Origin: Cryobacterium roopkundense
Lineage (GTDB): Bacteria > Actinomycetota > Actinomycetes > Actinomycetales > Microbacteriaceae
Reading direction: 5' to 3'
NCBI RefSeq assembly: GCF_014200405.1
Contig: NZ_JACHBQ010000001.1
Span: forward strand, 3,286,001 to 3,350,000
Length of the DNA stretch: 64,000 nt
Shown: in pieces, positions 52,486-60,818 of the stretch
Layout: each line of letters opens with the position of its first letter
Numbering within the stretch: position 1 is the stretch's first letter
Notes under the pieces: model-generated
Told to the model about the DNA's origin: nothing
The model's database searches: none
Seen by the model: the letters and a program-made list of their open reading frames with translations, nothing else
Made by a program: the position numbers and the translations under genes

Positions 52486-52810
52486 GCTGATCTCCATCCG
52501 CTGAGGGGTACTCAGCCTCGCAGAACAGGCTGGGAATCTGCGCCCACTTTTCGGGCGATGAGGGCGCGTCGCAAGCACCCCAGTACACGCGGAAAGAGCG
52601 GATGCCGCCGGCTCGGCCGAGAGCCAGCCCTGACAGCCGGTCGCGCGGCAATGCCTCGCGTCCCTGGGAAATCGGCCTGCGCTGCAATGCCGCCCCCTCG
52701 CGCGTCCTGCGCCCGAAAGCGGCTCCCGCGCAAGATCATGCGCCCCAAAACTGCACGCGCGCCCGCGATACCGCCAGCCCGTGCAGGTTTGCGGCGCACG
52801 GACGTGCGCG
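52486..52810. other. 325-bp intergenic region without a gene
   Basis: I see no supportable coding sequence here. The stretch holds several short inverted repeats. One pair is AAAACTGCACG (52745-52755) with GTGCAGGTTT (52783-52792). The segment 52741-52773 resembles 50988-51019 (shared TGCACxCGCGxCCGCGATACC). It probably contains the promoter of the flavoprotein gene and repeat debris. Confidence 0.5.
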
Positions 52811-54160
52811 TCACGGCCGGGAGCCCCGCACAAAGGCCTGCGGGTTGCCCAGCACCTCGTCGAAGGCGAGCTCCGCCGCTCCGATCATAGGCAAATCAGA
52901 GCCAAGTCGCGCGGAGTCGATGTGCACGTCCGCCAGCAGCTCACGAAGGGTCAGCTCCGCCACGGCTGCCTGCAGTCGCTCCGGATCCACCGCCCGAAGT
53001 GCCGCGAGAAACCCGCCGAGCACCACGAGCTGCGGATTGAGAACGTTGATGGCGCTGGCCAGCGCTACGGCTAGGTAGTCGATCTGACGGTTGACTTCGG
53101 CGCGAACGCGCGGCGACGTGGAGGCGAGGAGCGCGCGTTCGAGCTCGTCGGCATCCGCTGCCTCAATCCCGAACGCGCCGAACCGCTCGTCGTCGCCTTC
53201 GTCAGACTCACCCGATCCGCCGAGCCCGCCCTGCCTCCGGCCGTCACGACTGTCCAAGTCGCCGAGCCCGTCGAGCCGGTCAAGTCCGCCGAGCCCGAAC
53301 CCACTCTCGTCAGCACCGCCCGAGTCGCCCGCGAGCGCCTCGAGCAGCCCGCGTCGGGTGACCTCAGCCTCGAGGGTGCCGCGGAAGCCGGCCGAGTCCA
53401 GGGCCTGGCTCTCACTCACCCGGGTGTGCCCGAATTCGCCCGCATAGCCGGCGTGGCCGCCCACGACCCGGCCGCCCACGATGAGTCCGCCGCCGATGCC
53501 CGACGCGCCGCCGTTGAGGTACACGAGGTCCGTCAGCCCGCGACCGGCTCCGAAATAGCGCTCGGCGAGCACCCCGAGGCTCGCATCGTTCGCCGCGACA
53601 ACCGGGTAGCCGGTCGCGTCCGCGAGCCGTTCGGCGAACGGTTCGTCCACCCAGCCCAGGTGCGGCGCGTGGCGCACAACCCCGTCAACGGTGCGCACCA
53701 GCCCCGGCACGGCCACGCCCACGCCCACGACGTCGAAGAGTTCAAGGTCGCCGCGCAGCCCCTCGATCACGGCGGCGGCCAGGCTCACCGCCTCGGCGGC
53801 GCTCGGCGAGTGCTCGACCACCGAGCGGATGCGTCGGTGCACCACGCCGTCGAGCCCGACGAGTCCCACTGTCACCGCGTCGATCTCGGGATGAACCGCC
53901 AGCGCGGCCACCCGCCCGCTCGCCTCGACCACCGGGCTCGGCCGCCCGACCTGCCGGGTGGCGTCGGGCTGCCGTTCCCCGACGAGCCCCAACTGCACGA
54001 GCTCGGCGACGAGAGCGGAAATGGTGGAACGGTTCAGCCCGGTGAGGCGGGTGAGGTCTGCCCGGGATGAGGGACCCCCGCGGTGCACGGCGCGCAGAAT
54101 GATCGACAGGTTGTGCCTGCGCACGTCATCATGGTTGTTGCCTTGCACGGTCGTCTCCAT
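52811..54160 (-). CDS. ROK family transcriptional regulator with atypical features
   Basis: 449-aa protein. An N-terminal winged helix (SSRADLTRLTGLNRSTISALVAEL, residues ~31-54) is followed by a ROK sugar-kinase-like domain with the AANDASLGVLAE and GGLIVGGRVVGGHAG motifs. The zinc-binding CxCGxxGC signature is absent: the corresponding segment reads SAGFRGTLE and the protein has no cysteine there. Residues ~279-335 are a Gly/Asp/Arg low-complexity insert not normally found in ROK proteins. ATG 54160 follows AAAGGT. It is divergent from the aldo/keto reductase and is likely a sugar-responsive repressor for that side. Confidence 0.8.
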   Translation of the reverse strand: METTVQGNNHDDVRRHNLSIILRAVHRGGPSSRADLTRLTGLNRSTISALVAELVQLGLVGERQPDATRQVGRPSPVVEASGRVAALAVHPEIDAVTVGLVGLDGVVHRRIRSVVEHSPSAAEAVSLAAAVIEGLRGDLELFDVVGVGVAVPGLVRTVDGVVRHAPHLGWVDEPFAERLADATGYPVVAANDASLGVLAERYFGAGRGLTDLVYLNGGASGIGGGLIVGGRVVGGHAGYAGEFGHTRVSESQALDSAGFRGTLEAEVTRRGLLEALAGDSGGADESGFGLGGLDRLDGLGDLDSRDGRRQGGLGGSGESDEGDDERFGAFGIEAADADELERALLASTSPRVRAEVNRQIDYLAVALASAINVLNPQLVVLGGFLAALRAVDPERLQAAVAELTLRELLADVHIDSARLGSDLPMIGAAELAFDEVLGNPQAFVRGSRP

Positions 54161-54259
54161 ACCTTTGAAAATACAGGGTACCCCGGGCAATCCCCGGACT
54201 CACGTGTTAGGTTGCCCGAGTCAACAAATCATCATCGATGCTGAAAGACACAGGACATC
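54161..54259. promoter_or_regulatory. Divergent promoter region, ROK regulator and AKR gene
   Basis: A 99-bp gap between the ROK gene and the aldo/keto reductase gene, AT-richer than the genes. It contains the inverted pair GGGTACCCCGGG...CCCCGG and CTGTATTTTCAAAGG reading toward the ROK gene. It is the likely binding site of the ROK protein; exact boxes are not assigned. Confidence 0.4.
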
Positions 54260-55264
54260 ATGGAATTTCGTTACCTCGGAAACAGCGGGCTCAAAGTCTC
54301 TGAAATCACCTACGGCAACTGGCTCACGCACGGTTCGCAGGTGGAGAACGACACGGCCACCCGCTGCGTGCGCGCGGCTCTCGATACCGGCATCAGCTCC
54401 TTCGACACCGCCGACGTGTACGCCAACACCGTGGCCGAGCGGGTGCTCGGCGATGCGCTGCGCGGCGAGCGCCGCGAGTCCCTCGAGATCTTCACGAAGG
54501 TCTTCGGCCCCACGGGCCCCAAGGGCCACAACGACACCGGCCTCTCCCGCAAACACATCCTCGAGTCGATCAACGGCTCGCTCACCCGGCTGCAGACCGA
54601 CTACGTCGATCTCTACCAAGCCCATCGCTACGACGTGGAAACCCCGCTCGACGAAACCATGCAGGCCTTTGCCGACGTGGTGCGCCAGGGCAAGGCCCTC
54701 TACATCGGCGTGAGCGAGTGGAACGCCGAGCAGCTGCGCGCCGGCCACGCGCTCGCCCGAGAGCTCGGCATCCAGCTCGTGTCCAATCAGCCGCAGTATT
54801 CCATGCTGTGGCGGGTCATCGATGCCGAAGTCGTTCCGGCATCCGTCGAGCTCGGCGTCTCGCAGATCGTCTGGTCACCCGTGGCTCAGGGCGTGCTCAC
54901 GGGCAAGTATCTGCCGGGTGCCGCGCCGCTCGCCGGAAGCCGGGCCACGGATGCGAAGGGCGGCGCCGACATGATCAGCCGCTGGATGAGCGACGAGGTT
55001 CTCACGGCGGTGCAGAAGCTGCGCCCGATCGCCGACGACCTCGGACTCACCATGGCGCAGCTCTCCCTCGCCTGGGTGCTCGCGAACCCGAACGTGGCCT
55101 CGGCCATCATGGGCGCGTCCCGTCCGGAGCAGGTGGCCGACAACGTGAAGGCCGCCGGTGTGAAGCTGGATGCCGGGGTGCTCGCCGCCATCGACGAGGT
55201 CACCCGCGACCTCGCCGAGTTCGACCCGCGCAAGACCACCTCCCCCCAGACGCGCCAGGCGTAG
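54260..55264 (+). CDS. Aldo/keto reductase
   Basis: 334-aa TIM-barrel NADPH reductase of the AKR superfamily (YajO/voltage-gated K channel beta-like group). The catalytic tetrad is visible: Asp and Tyr in FDTADVYAN, Lys in EIFTKVFG and His in LYQAHRYD. NADP contacts follow (SNQPQYSML, WSPVAQGVLTGKY). It starts the rightward side of the hexuronate-linked region. A role in reducing a sugar aldehyde is plausible but not shown by sequence. Confidence 0.88.
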   Translation: MEFRYLGNSGLKVSEITYGNWLTHGSQVENDTATRCVRAALDTGISSFDTADVYANTVAERVLGDALRGERRESLEIFTKVFGPTGPKGHNDTGLSRKHILESINGSLTRLQTDYVDLYQAHRYDVETPLDETMQAFADVVRQGKALYIGVSEWNAEQLRAGHALARELGIQLVSNQPQYSMLWRVIDAEVVPASVELGVSQIVWSPVAQGVLTGKYLPGAAPLAGSRATDAKGGADMISRWMSDEVLTAVQKLRPIADDLGLTMAQLSLAWVLANPNVASAIMGASRPEQVADNVKAAGVKLDAGVLAAIDEVTRDLAEFDPRKTTSPQTRQA

Positions 55265-55298
55265 TTGCGCCGCCGAGGCATCCGCTCTCTCCCGCCAC

Positions 55299-55376
55299 TA
55301 AAACCGGAGAAACTCGCGACACGCCGGGTCACCCCACGCCACCCCACTCGGAGTGTTGCGGAAATCCCCGGTTTTA
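55299..55376. repeat. Intergenic palindromic repeat, family C copy 2
   Basis: A 78-bp element bounded by TAAAACCGG and CCGGTTTTA. Its reverse complement aligns with 12363-12439 over nearly the full length (shared GTGGGGTGGC, TGGGGT, ACCC and CTCCGGTT words). It lies between the aldo/keto reductase and epimerase-like genes, which are co-directional, so it is not simply a convergent terminator. Confidence 0.75.
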
Positions 55377-55411
55377 CGCAGCGCACCCACCCCCGAACCC
55401 AGGAGTAGATC

Positions 55412-56257
55412 ATGAGAATTGCCGTCACCGGTGGCAGTGGCAAGCTGGGGCGCAGCGTTGTCGCGCGCCTCGCGAGCGAAGGCCACGACGTTACGAACCT
55501 CGATGTGTCGGGCGAACGCGGCTCGGCCTTCACGAAGGTCGACCTGACGGACTACGGCCAGGTCGTCGACGTGATGTTCGGCATCAACGACCGCACCGAC
55601 GGTTTCGACGCCGTGGTGCACCTCGGCGCGATCCCCGCACCGGGCCTGCACGCCGACGTGGCCACCTTCCACAACAACATGCTCTCTACCTATAACGTGT
55701 TCCAGGCCGCGCGGCGGGCCGGCATCAAGCGCATCGTCTACGCCTCGAGCGAGACCGTGCTCGGGCTGCCGTTCGACGTGAACCCGCCGTACATCCCCGT
55801 CGACGAGCAGTACCCGGCCCGGCCGGAGAGCACGTATTCGCTCGTGAAGCACCTCGAGGAGCAGATGGCGATCGAGCTCGTGCGATGGGATCCGCGGCTG
55901 AGCATCACCGCGCTGCGCTTCTCGAACGTGATGAACCCCGAGGATTACGCAGCCTTCCCGGCGTTCGACGCCGACGCGACCCTGCGCAAGTGGAACCTCT
56001 GGGGCTACATCGACGGCCGCGACGGCGCCCAGGCCGTGTCGCGAGCGCTCGAGAAGTCGCTGCCAGGCTTTGAGGCGTACATCATTGCCGCCGCCGACAC
56101 CGTAATGAGCCGCTCGAGCGCGGCCCTCGCAGCCGAGGTCTTCCCGGGCGTCACCATTACGAAGGAGGTCGGCGAGCACGAGACCCTGCTCTCGATCGAC
56201 AAGGCCCGCCGCCTGTTGGGGTTCACCCCGCAGCACAGCTGGCGCGACCACGTGTAG
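55412..56257 (+). CDS. NAD-dependent epimerase/dehydratase family (SDR) protein
   Basis: 281-aa extended-SDR protein with the cofactor loop RIAVTGGSGKLGRSVVARL, VVHLGAIPAP, the active-site YSLVK (YxxxK) and LRFSNVMNP. It resembles uronate dehydrogenases and sugar nucleotide epimerases. Next to uxaA, uxaC and kdgK, a uronate or aldose dehydrogenase role is reasonable, but the substrate is not decided by sequence. It lies 147 bp after the AKR gene, separated by repeat C. Confidence 0.75.
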   Translation: MRIAVTGGSGKLGRSVVARLASEGHDVTNLDVSGERGSAFTKVDLTDYGQVVDVMFGINDRTDGFDAVVHLGAIPAPGLHADVATFHNNMLSTYNVFQAARRAGIKRIVYASSETVLGLPFDVNPPYIPVDEQYPARPESTYSLVKHLEEQMAIELVRWDPRLSITALRFSNVMNPEDYAAFPAFDADATLRKWNLWGYIDGRDGAQAVSRALEKSLPGFEAYIIAAADTVMSRSSAALAAEVFPGVTITKEVGEHETLLSIDKARRLLGFTPQHSWRDHV

Positions 56258-56274
56258 GTGTCCCCTCCCGCTGG

Positions 56275-56367
56275 GGCCAACTCAGGTAGTCCACGGGCCC
56301 GGCCACCGGCATCCGCTCCCTGCTCGCACAGCGGATGCCTCCGGCCCGCGCATTTCCTGAACGCGCC
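56275..56367. repeat. Intergenic palindromic repeat, family B copy 2
   Basis: A 93-bp element aligned in the same orientation with 28560-28651. Shared words are GGCCAACTCAGG-like left end, GGCATCCGCT...AGCGGATGCC inner stem and TTTCCTGAA right end. It fills the gap between the convergent epimerase and kdgK genes. Confidence 0.7.
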
Positions 56368-56381
56368 ACACGCCCGGCGTC

Positions 56382-57344
56382 CTAGCGACTGACGGGCTCG
56401 CTCGCCCCCAGGGCGGCGAGTTCGCTGCGGCGCGGCATGCCCTCCCAGTCCCCCGGAACCAGGCAGGCGTAGGCGCCAACCGTCACGGCGGTGGTCAGAC
56501 GGGTGTCCACGTCGTGGCCCAGCAGGTAGTCGGCGAGGTAGCCGGCTACGAAACCGTCCCCGGCGCCCACGGTGTCCAGCACCGTTGTGGGAATGGCCGC
56601 CCGCGTGTATTCCCGCCCCTGTACGACCGCGACCGCGCCGCGCTCGCCCAGTTTGACTATCGCGTCCCCGGCTCCGGCCTCGATCAGCCGATGGGCAAGC
56701 AGAAGCGGGGTCGCCGCAGCACCCACCGCGATGGCGGCCTCGTCATCCCCCGCGAAGACCACGTCAACGAGCGGCAGGATGCGCCGGTATACGACGCCGG
56801 CCTGCTCCGCCGACCAGAGCTTGCCTCGAAAGTTGAGGTCGAAGGACACCGTGACGCCGGCCTCCCTCGCCACCCGGATCGCCTCAAAGACGGCGTCGGC
56901 AGCGGTATCGGAGAGCGCTGGCGTAATGCCGGTCAGGTGCAGCAGCGACGCCGAGCGAATGAGCTCAGGATCGATGTCCTCTGGCCGCAGCCGCGATCCC
57001 GCATTGCCGCGGCGGTAGTACCAGACGCGGGTGTCCCGGCTCGTGCGGCGCTCCTTGACCATGAGGCCGGTCGGGGCCTCCGGATCGCGGATTCCCACCA
57101 CGCTCACGCCCTCCGCGCTGATCTCGCGCAGCACCATGTCGCCGAGGGAATCCTCACCTACCCGGCCGATCCAGGTGACCGGCGTGCCGAGGCGCCGCAG
57201 CGCTATGGCCACGTTGCTCTCCGACCCGCCGATGCCGAGAGTCATCGCCCGGGTGTGCTGCAGCGGCCCGAACGAATCGGAACTCATCAGGGCCATGGTT
57301 TCGCCCAGGGTCACAACCGACCGGGCAGCGGATGCCGCGCTCAT
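56382..57344 (-). CDS. kdgK: 2-keto-3-deoxygluconate kinase
   Basis: 320-aa PfkB/ribokinase-family kinase with the N-terminal signature LGIGGSESNVAIALRRLG and the C-terminal anion-hole motif DTVGAGDGFVAGYL containing the catalytic Asp. LNFRGKLWS and the RVWYYRRGNAGSRL segment are typical of 2-keto-3-deoxygluconate kinases. It phosphorylates KDG to KDPG for Eda, encoded immediately upstream with a 4-bp overlap. Confidence 0.88.
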   Translation of the reverse strand: MSAASAARSVVTLGETMALMSSDSFGPLQHTRAMTLGIGGSESNVAIALRRLGTPVTWIGRVGEDSLGDMVLREISAEGVSVVGIRDPEAPTGLMVKERRTSRDTRVWYYRRGNAGSRLRPEDIDPELIRSASLLHLTGITPALSDTAADAVFEAIRVAREAGVTVSFDLNFRGKLWSAEQAGVVYRRILPLVDVVFAGDDEAAIAVGAAATPLLLAHRLIEAGAGDAIVKLGERGAVAVVQGREYTRAAIPTTVLDTVGAGDGFVAGYLADYLLGHDVDTRLTTAVTVGAYACLVPGDWEGMPRRSELAALGASEPVSR

Positions 57345-58006
57345 CGCTGCGCCAGGGCATCCGCTGCCAGGCGGGTCACCCGCTGCGCCCGCTCGGCGAG
57401 CGCCGGGAGCGACCCACCCGTCAAGGCGTCGCCGACGAGCGGGCCGCCGAGGCTCACGGCGAGGGCGCCGGCCTGAAGCCAGCGCGGAATGTCGTCGAGG
57501 CCGATGCCGCCGGAGGGCACGAACTCGAGGTCGGGAAACGGCCCGCGCAGGTGCGAGCCGTATTGCGGTCCCACGGTTTCGGCCGGGAAAATCTTCACCG
57601 CGGTCGCGCCGGCGGCCCAGGCACCGTAGAGCTCGGTGGGCGTCAGGCCGCCGGGGAACACCGGCATGCCCTCACGCACCGCGAGCGCGATCACATCGAG
57701 GTTCACGATCGGCGTCACGAGGTAGTGGGCGCCGGCTTCAATCGCGAGCTCGGCCTGCCGCACGGTCACGATGGTGCCGATCCCCACCTCCACATCGGCG
57801 CCGACCCTCGCGAGCAGGGCGGGCAGATGTTTGAAGGTTCCCGGCGTGCTGAGGGTCAGTTCGATCGAGCGCACGCCGTTCTCAGCGAGCACGTCGACCA
57901 CGGGGTCGTAGTCTGTCGCGGCGTTCGCGCGCAAGACGGCGATGATCGGGCGCTGGCGCAGCCGAGCGGATGCCGGCACGCGGGCCGGCGAGGGGGCGAG
58001 GGTCAC
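57341..58006 (-). CDS. eda: KDPG/KHG aldolase
   Basis: 221-aa class I aldolase. The Glu of the active site lies in SIELTLSTP, and the Schiff-base Lys in VKIFPAETVGP, followed by PSGGIGLDDI. It splits 2-keto-3-deoxy-6-phosphogluconate into pyruvate and glyceraldehyde 3-phosphate, the last step of hexuronate catabolism. It starts with GTG inside the LacI gene stop (4-bp overlap) and is co-transcribed with kdgK. Confidence 0.9.
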   Translation of the reverse strand: MTLAPSPARVPASARLRQRPIIAVLRANAATDYDPVVDVLAENGVRSIELTLSTPGTFKHLPALLARVGADVEVGIGTIVTVRQAELAIEAGAHYLVTPIVNLDVIALAVREGMPVFPGGLTPTELYGAWAAGATAVKIFPAETVGPQYGSHLRGPFPDLEFVPSGGIGLDDIPRWLQAGALAVSLGGPLVGDALTGGSLPALAERAQRVTRLAADALAQR

Positions 58007-59037
58007 GAGGGCTCCTGGGTTGTGTCGTCGCGGTGGGTGGAGTGTGGGAGGGCGGCTGCGACCGCGGTCGACCGGCGCACGATGAGCCGGGTGGGCACGC
58101 TTCCGGTCGGATGCGATTCGGGGTCGAGCACGGCGGCCGCCGCGAGTGCACCGAGGGCCCGGCTGGAGCTGTCGACGGTGGTCAGCGCGGGCCAGGCCAG
58201 GCCGTCGGGGAGGGAATCGTCACAGCCGATCACGCTGATGCGGCCGGGAACGTCGATTCCGCGGGCGCGGAGCGCGGCGAGCGCGCCGAGGGCGACCTGG
58301 TCGTTGAAGGCGAGTACCGCCGTGGCCCGGTCGGGGTCGAGATCGGCACACGCCGCGAGGCCCGCCGCGAAGTCGGGGCGCTCGATGCCCACAACGGTCA
58401 GGGCCAGGCCCAGTTCGCCGCAGACCCGGCTGAGCACGGTGCGCTTCTGACGCGCGGACCAGGAGCGGGCAGGCCCGTCGAGGTAGGTGAGTCGGCGGTG
58501 GCCGAGCTCGTGCAGGTGGGTGACGGCCGCCGTGAAGCCGGCGTCGACGTCGATGACCATCTGACTCAACCGCGGCGGCACGACCACGTCGCCGCCGAGC
58601 CGTCGGTTGGCCAGCACGACGGGGAGTCGGCCGGCCGCGGCCACGATCTGCTCGTCGGTGAGCCGGCTGGAGGTGAGCACGAGCCGGTCGACCTGAGTCG
58701 ACATCTGGCGCACCAGGGCGAGCTCGCGGTCGGGATTCTCGTGGGAGTCGCCGATCACAATTCCCATGTCGTAGGCGCCCACGAGGGACTCGAGTTCGGC
58801 CAGGAACGAGGTGTAGAAGGGGTTGGTGATGTCGGGGAAAATCAAGCCGATGTTGCCCGTCGTTCCGGTCACGAGGCCGCGCGCCAGCCGGCTCGGCGTG
58901 TAGTCGAGCGCGGCGGCCACCCGCAACACGCGGTCCCGGGTGGCGGGCACGACGGCGTCCGATCCGCTCAGCGCGCGGGACGCCGTGGCGATCGACACCC
59001 CGGCGGCGTCCGCAACCTGCCGAATCGTTGTCGCCAC
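58003..59037 (-). CDS. LacI-family regulator of hexuronate genes
   Basis: 344-aa repressor: HTH (TIRQVADAAGVSIATASRAL), hinge (YTPSRLARGLVTG) and a periplasmic-binding-type effector domain (IGLIFPDITNPFYTSFLAELE). GTG 59037 is chosen because longer frames run through the operator-containing gap and the uxaA gene. It is first in the lacI-eda-kdgK operon and divergent from uxaA, with a LacI-type operator between them. It likely represses both directions in the absence of a hexuronate-derived inducer. Confidence 0.88.
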   Translation of the reverse strand: MATTIRQVADAAGVSIATASRALSGSDAVVPATRDRVLRVAAALDYTPSRLARGLVTGTTGNIGLIFPDITNPFYTSFLAELESLVGAYDMGIVIGDSHENPDRELALVRQMSTQVDRLVLTSSRLTDEQIVAAAGRLPVVLANRRLGGDVVVPPRLSQMVIDVDAGFTAAVTHLHELGHRRLTYLDGPARSWSARQKRTVLSRVCGELGLALTVVGIERPDFAAGLAACADLDPDRATAVLAFNDQVALGALAALRARGIDVPGRISVIGCDDSLPDGLAWPALTTVDSSSRALGALAAAAVLDPESHPTGSVPTRLIVRRSTAVAAALPHSTHRDDTTQEPS

Positions 59038-59070
59038 TTGACCCGCCCGTCGGAAAGAAGAAGAATAGGG

Positions 59071-59090
59071 AATGAAATCGTTTACATTCA
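59071..59090. promoter_or_regulatory. LacI-type operator between lacI and uxaA
   Basis: TGAAATCGTTTACA within 59071-59090 matches the LacI/GalR-family pattern of two half-sites around a central CG. It lies 34-53 bp upstream of the LacI gene start and 30-49 bp upstream of uxaA, well placed for joint repression. Confidence 0.65.
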
Positions 59091-59119
59091 CTCTATAGCA
59101 GCCACAAGGATCCCGCCAG

Positions 59120-60679
59120 ATGCCCACCAGAGTCTTGCTCCGCGACGTTGCCCTGCACCTGAACGACCGGGACGAGGTGGCCGTCGCCCTGCGCCCGTTG
59201 CCCGCCGGCACGCTCATCGACCTCGGTCCCGGGCCTGGGCCCGGGACCGAGCCCCTCACGCTTCCGGCCGATATTCCGCGCAGCCACAAGTTCGCCCTCG
59301 CCGCCATCGCCGCGGGCGCACAGGTGCACAAGTACGGGCAGCCCATCGGCCGCGCCACCGCGTATATCGCCGCCGGCGAGCACGTGCACAGCCAGAACCT
59401 CGGCATGGACGACACCTCGCGCGCGCACGAGTTCGGCACGAGCCGCACCGAGCTCGCCGTGCCGAGCGAGCCGATGCCCACGTTCCTCGGCTACCCCCGC
59501 GCCGACGGGCGGGCGGGCACCCGCAACTTCGTGGGCATTCTCACCTCGGTGAACTGCTCGGCCACAGCCGCGAACCTCATCGCGGAGGCGTTCCGCGGCT
59601 TCGCCCTCGACGAGTTCGAGAACGTCGACGGCGTGATGGCCCTCACCCACCAGAGCGGATGCGGCCTGGTCCCCACGAGCGAGGGCGCCCAGGTTCTGCT
59701 GCGTACCCTGCGCGGCTACGCCGCGCACCCCAACTTCGGCGGCCTGCTCGTGGTCGGCCTCGGCTGCGAGATGGTTCCGGTGGAGTCGCTCGTTACGGGC
59801 TATGACCTGCCGACCGACACCCTCGTGTCCACCATGAACATCCAGGGCGAGGGCGGCGTGCGCGCCACGGTCAAGGAGGGCATTGCCCGCATCCGCGCCA
59901 TGCTGCCCGAGCTCAACAAGCGCACCAGGATTCCGATTTCGGTTTCCGAGCTCGTGCTGGGCCTGAACTGCGGCGGCTCCGACGGCTTCTCCGGCATCAC
60001 CGCCAACCCGGCCCTCGGCGTGGCGTCCGACCTCCTCGTGGCGTACGGGGCGACATCCGTTCTCGCGGAGACGCCCGAGGTCTTCGGAGCCGAACACCTG
60101 CTCACGAGCCGCGCCGTCTCGCCCGCGGTCGGGCAGCGTCTGCTCGACCGCATCGAGTGGTGGCAGGGCTACGCCAAGCAGGGTGGCGGCAGCCTCGACA
60201 ACAACCCCTCGCCCGGCAACAAGGCCGGCGGGCTGACCACCATCTTGGAGAAGTCGCTCGGCGCCGTCGCGAAGGCCGGGCAGGCCGATCTGTCGGCCGT
60301 GTATGAATACGCCGAGCGCATTACCGAGCGTGGCCTCGTGTTCATGGACACCCCAGGCTACGACCCGGTGTCGGTGACCGGAATCATCGCCGGGGGCGCG
60401 ACCGTCGTGTGCTTCACAACCGGCCGCGGCTCGGTGTTCGGCTCCAAGCCCACGCCTTCGATCAAGCTCGCCACCAACTCGGAGACCTTCAACCGCATGC
60501 CCGACGACATGGACCTCAACGCGGGCCGCATCGTCGACGGCACGGCGTCCCTCGCCGAGGTCGGAGCCGAGATCTTCGACCTCATCATTCGGGTGGCCTC
60601 TGGCGAGCAGACCGTGAGCGAAGAACTCGGCGTGGGCCAGGAGGAGTTCATCCCCTGGCAGTTCGGCACGGTCACCTGA
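59120..60679 (+). CDS. uxaA: Altronate dehydratase UxaA
   Basis: 519-aa enzyme. An N-terminal SAF-like part (residues ~1-100, with HKFALAAIAAGAQVHKYGQPIG) precedes the main UxaA/GarD domain (GYPRADGRAGTRNFVGILTSVNCSA, THQSGCGL, GLGCEMVP, LGLNCGGSDGFSGITANPALG). Conserved cysteines fit an iron-dependent dehydratase. It converts D-altronate to 2-keto-3-deoxygluconate. AAGGAT lies about 9 bp upstream of the ATG. A perfect 13-bp hairpin sits in codons ~35-44. Confidence 0.9.
   Translation: MPTRVLLRDVALHLNDRDEVAVALRPLPAGTLIDLGPGPGPGTEPLTLPADIPRSHKFALAAIAAGAQVHKYGQPIGRATAYIAAGEHVHSQNLGMDDTSRAHEFGTSRTELAVPSEPMPTFLGYPRADGRAGTRNFVGILTSVNCSATAANLIAEAFRGFALDEFENVDGVMALTHQSGCGLVPTSEGAQVLLRTLRGYAAHPNFGGLLVVGLGCEMVPVESLVTGYDLPTDTLVSTMNIQGEGGVRATVKEGIARIRAMLPELNKRTRIPISVSELVLGLNCGGSDGFSGITANPALGVASDLLVAYGATSVLAETPEVFGAEHLLTSRAVSPAVGQRLLDRIEWWQGYAKQGGGSLDNNPSPGNKAGGLTTILEKSLGAVAKAGQADLSAVYEYAERITERGLVFMDTPGYDPVSVTGIIAGGATVVCFTTGRGSVFGSKPTPSIKLATNSETFNRMPDDMDLNAGRIVDGTASLAEVGAEIFDLIIRVASGEQTVSEELGVGQEEFIPWQFGTVT
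59222..59251. repeat. Perfect 13-bp hairpin in early uxaA coding region
   Basis: CTCGGTCCCGGGC (59222-59234), loop CTGG, then GCCCGGGACCGAG (59239-59251). The stem is all Watson-Crick and mostly G-C, and encodes the GPGPGPGTE stretch. It could slow translation or provide a post-transcriptional site. Confidence 0.7.
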
Positions 60680-60697
60680 GTACCCGGTCTGCCCGGG

Positions 60698-60790
60698 CCT
60701 AACTCCTGCATATCGAGACGTCCGAGTCGGACTTCCGCATAAATCCGGGGCCGAATTCTGGCCGGCCCCGGATCTGCAGGAGTTATGCGC
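60698..60790. repeat. Intergenic palindromic repeat, family A copy 2
   Basis: A 93-bp element with terminal arms TAACTCCTGCA (60700-60710) and its complement (60775-60785). Its reverse complement aligns with 20300-20393, sharing GCATAACTCCTGCAGAT, GGGCCGGCCA and AATTC. An inner CCGGGGCC/GGCCCCGG stem adds structure. It lies between convergent uxaA and manD and may serve as a terminator for both. Confidence 0.8.
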
Positions 60791-60818
60791 GTGCGCCCGA
60801 TGGAGCGGATGCGGCGGG

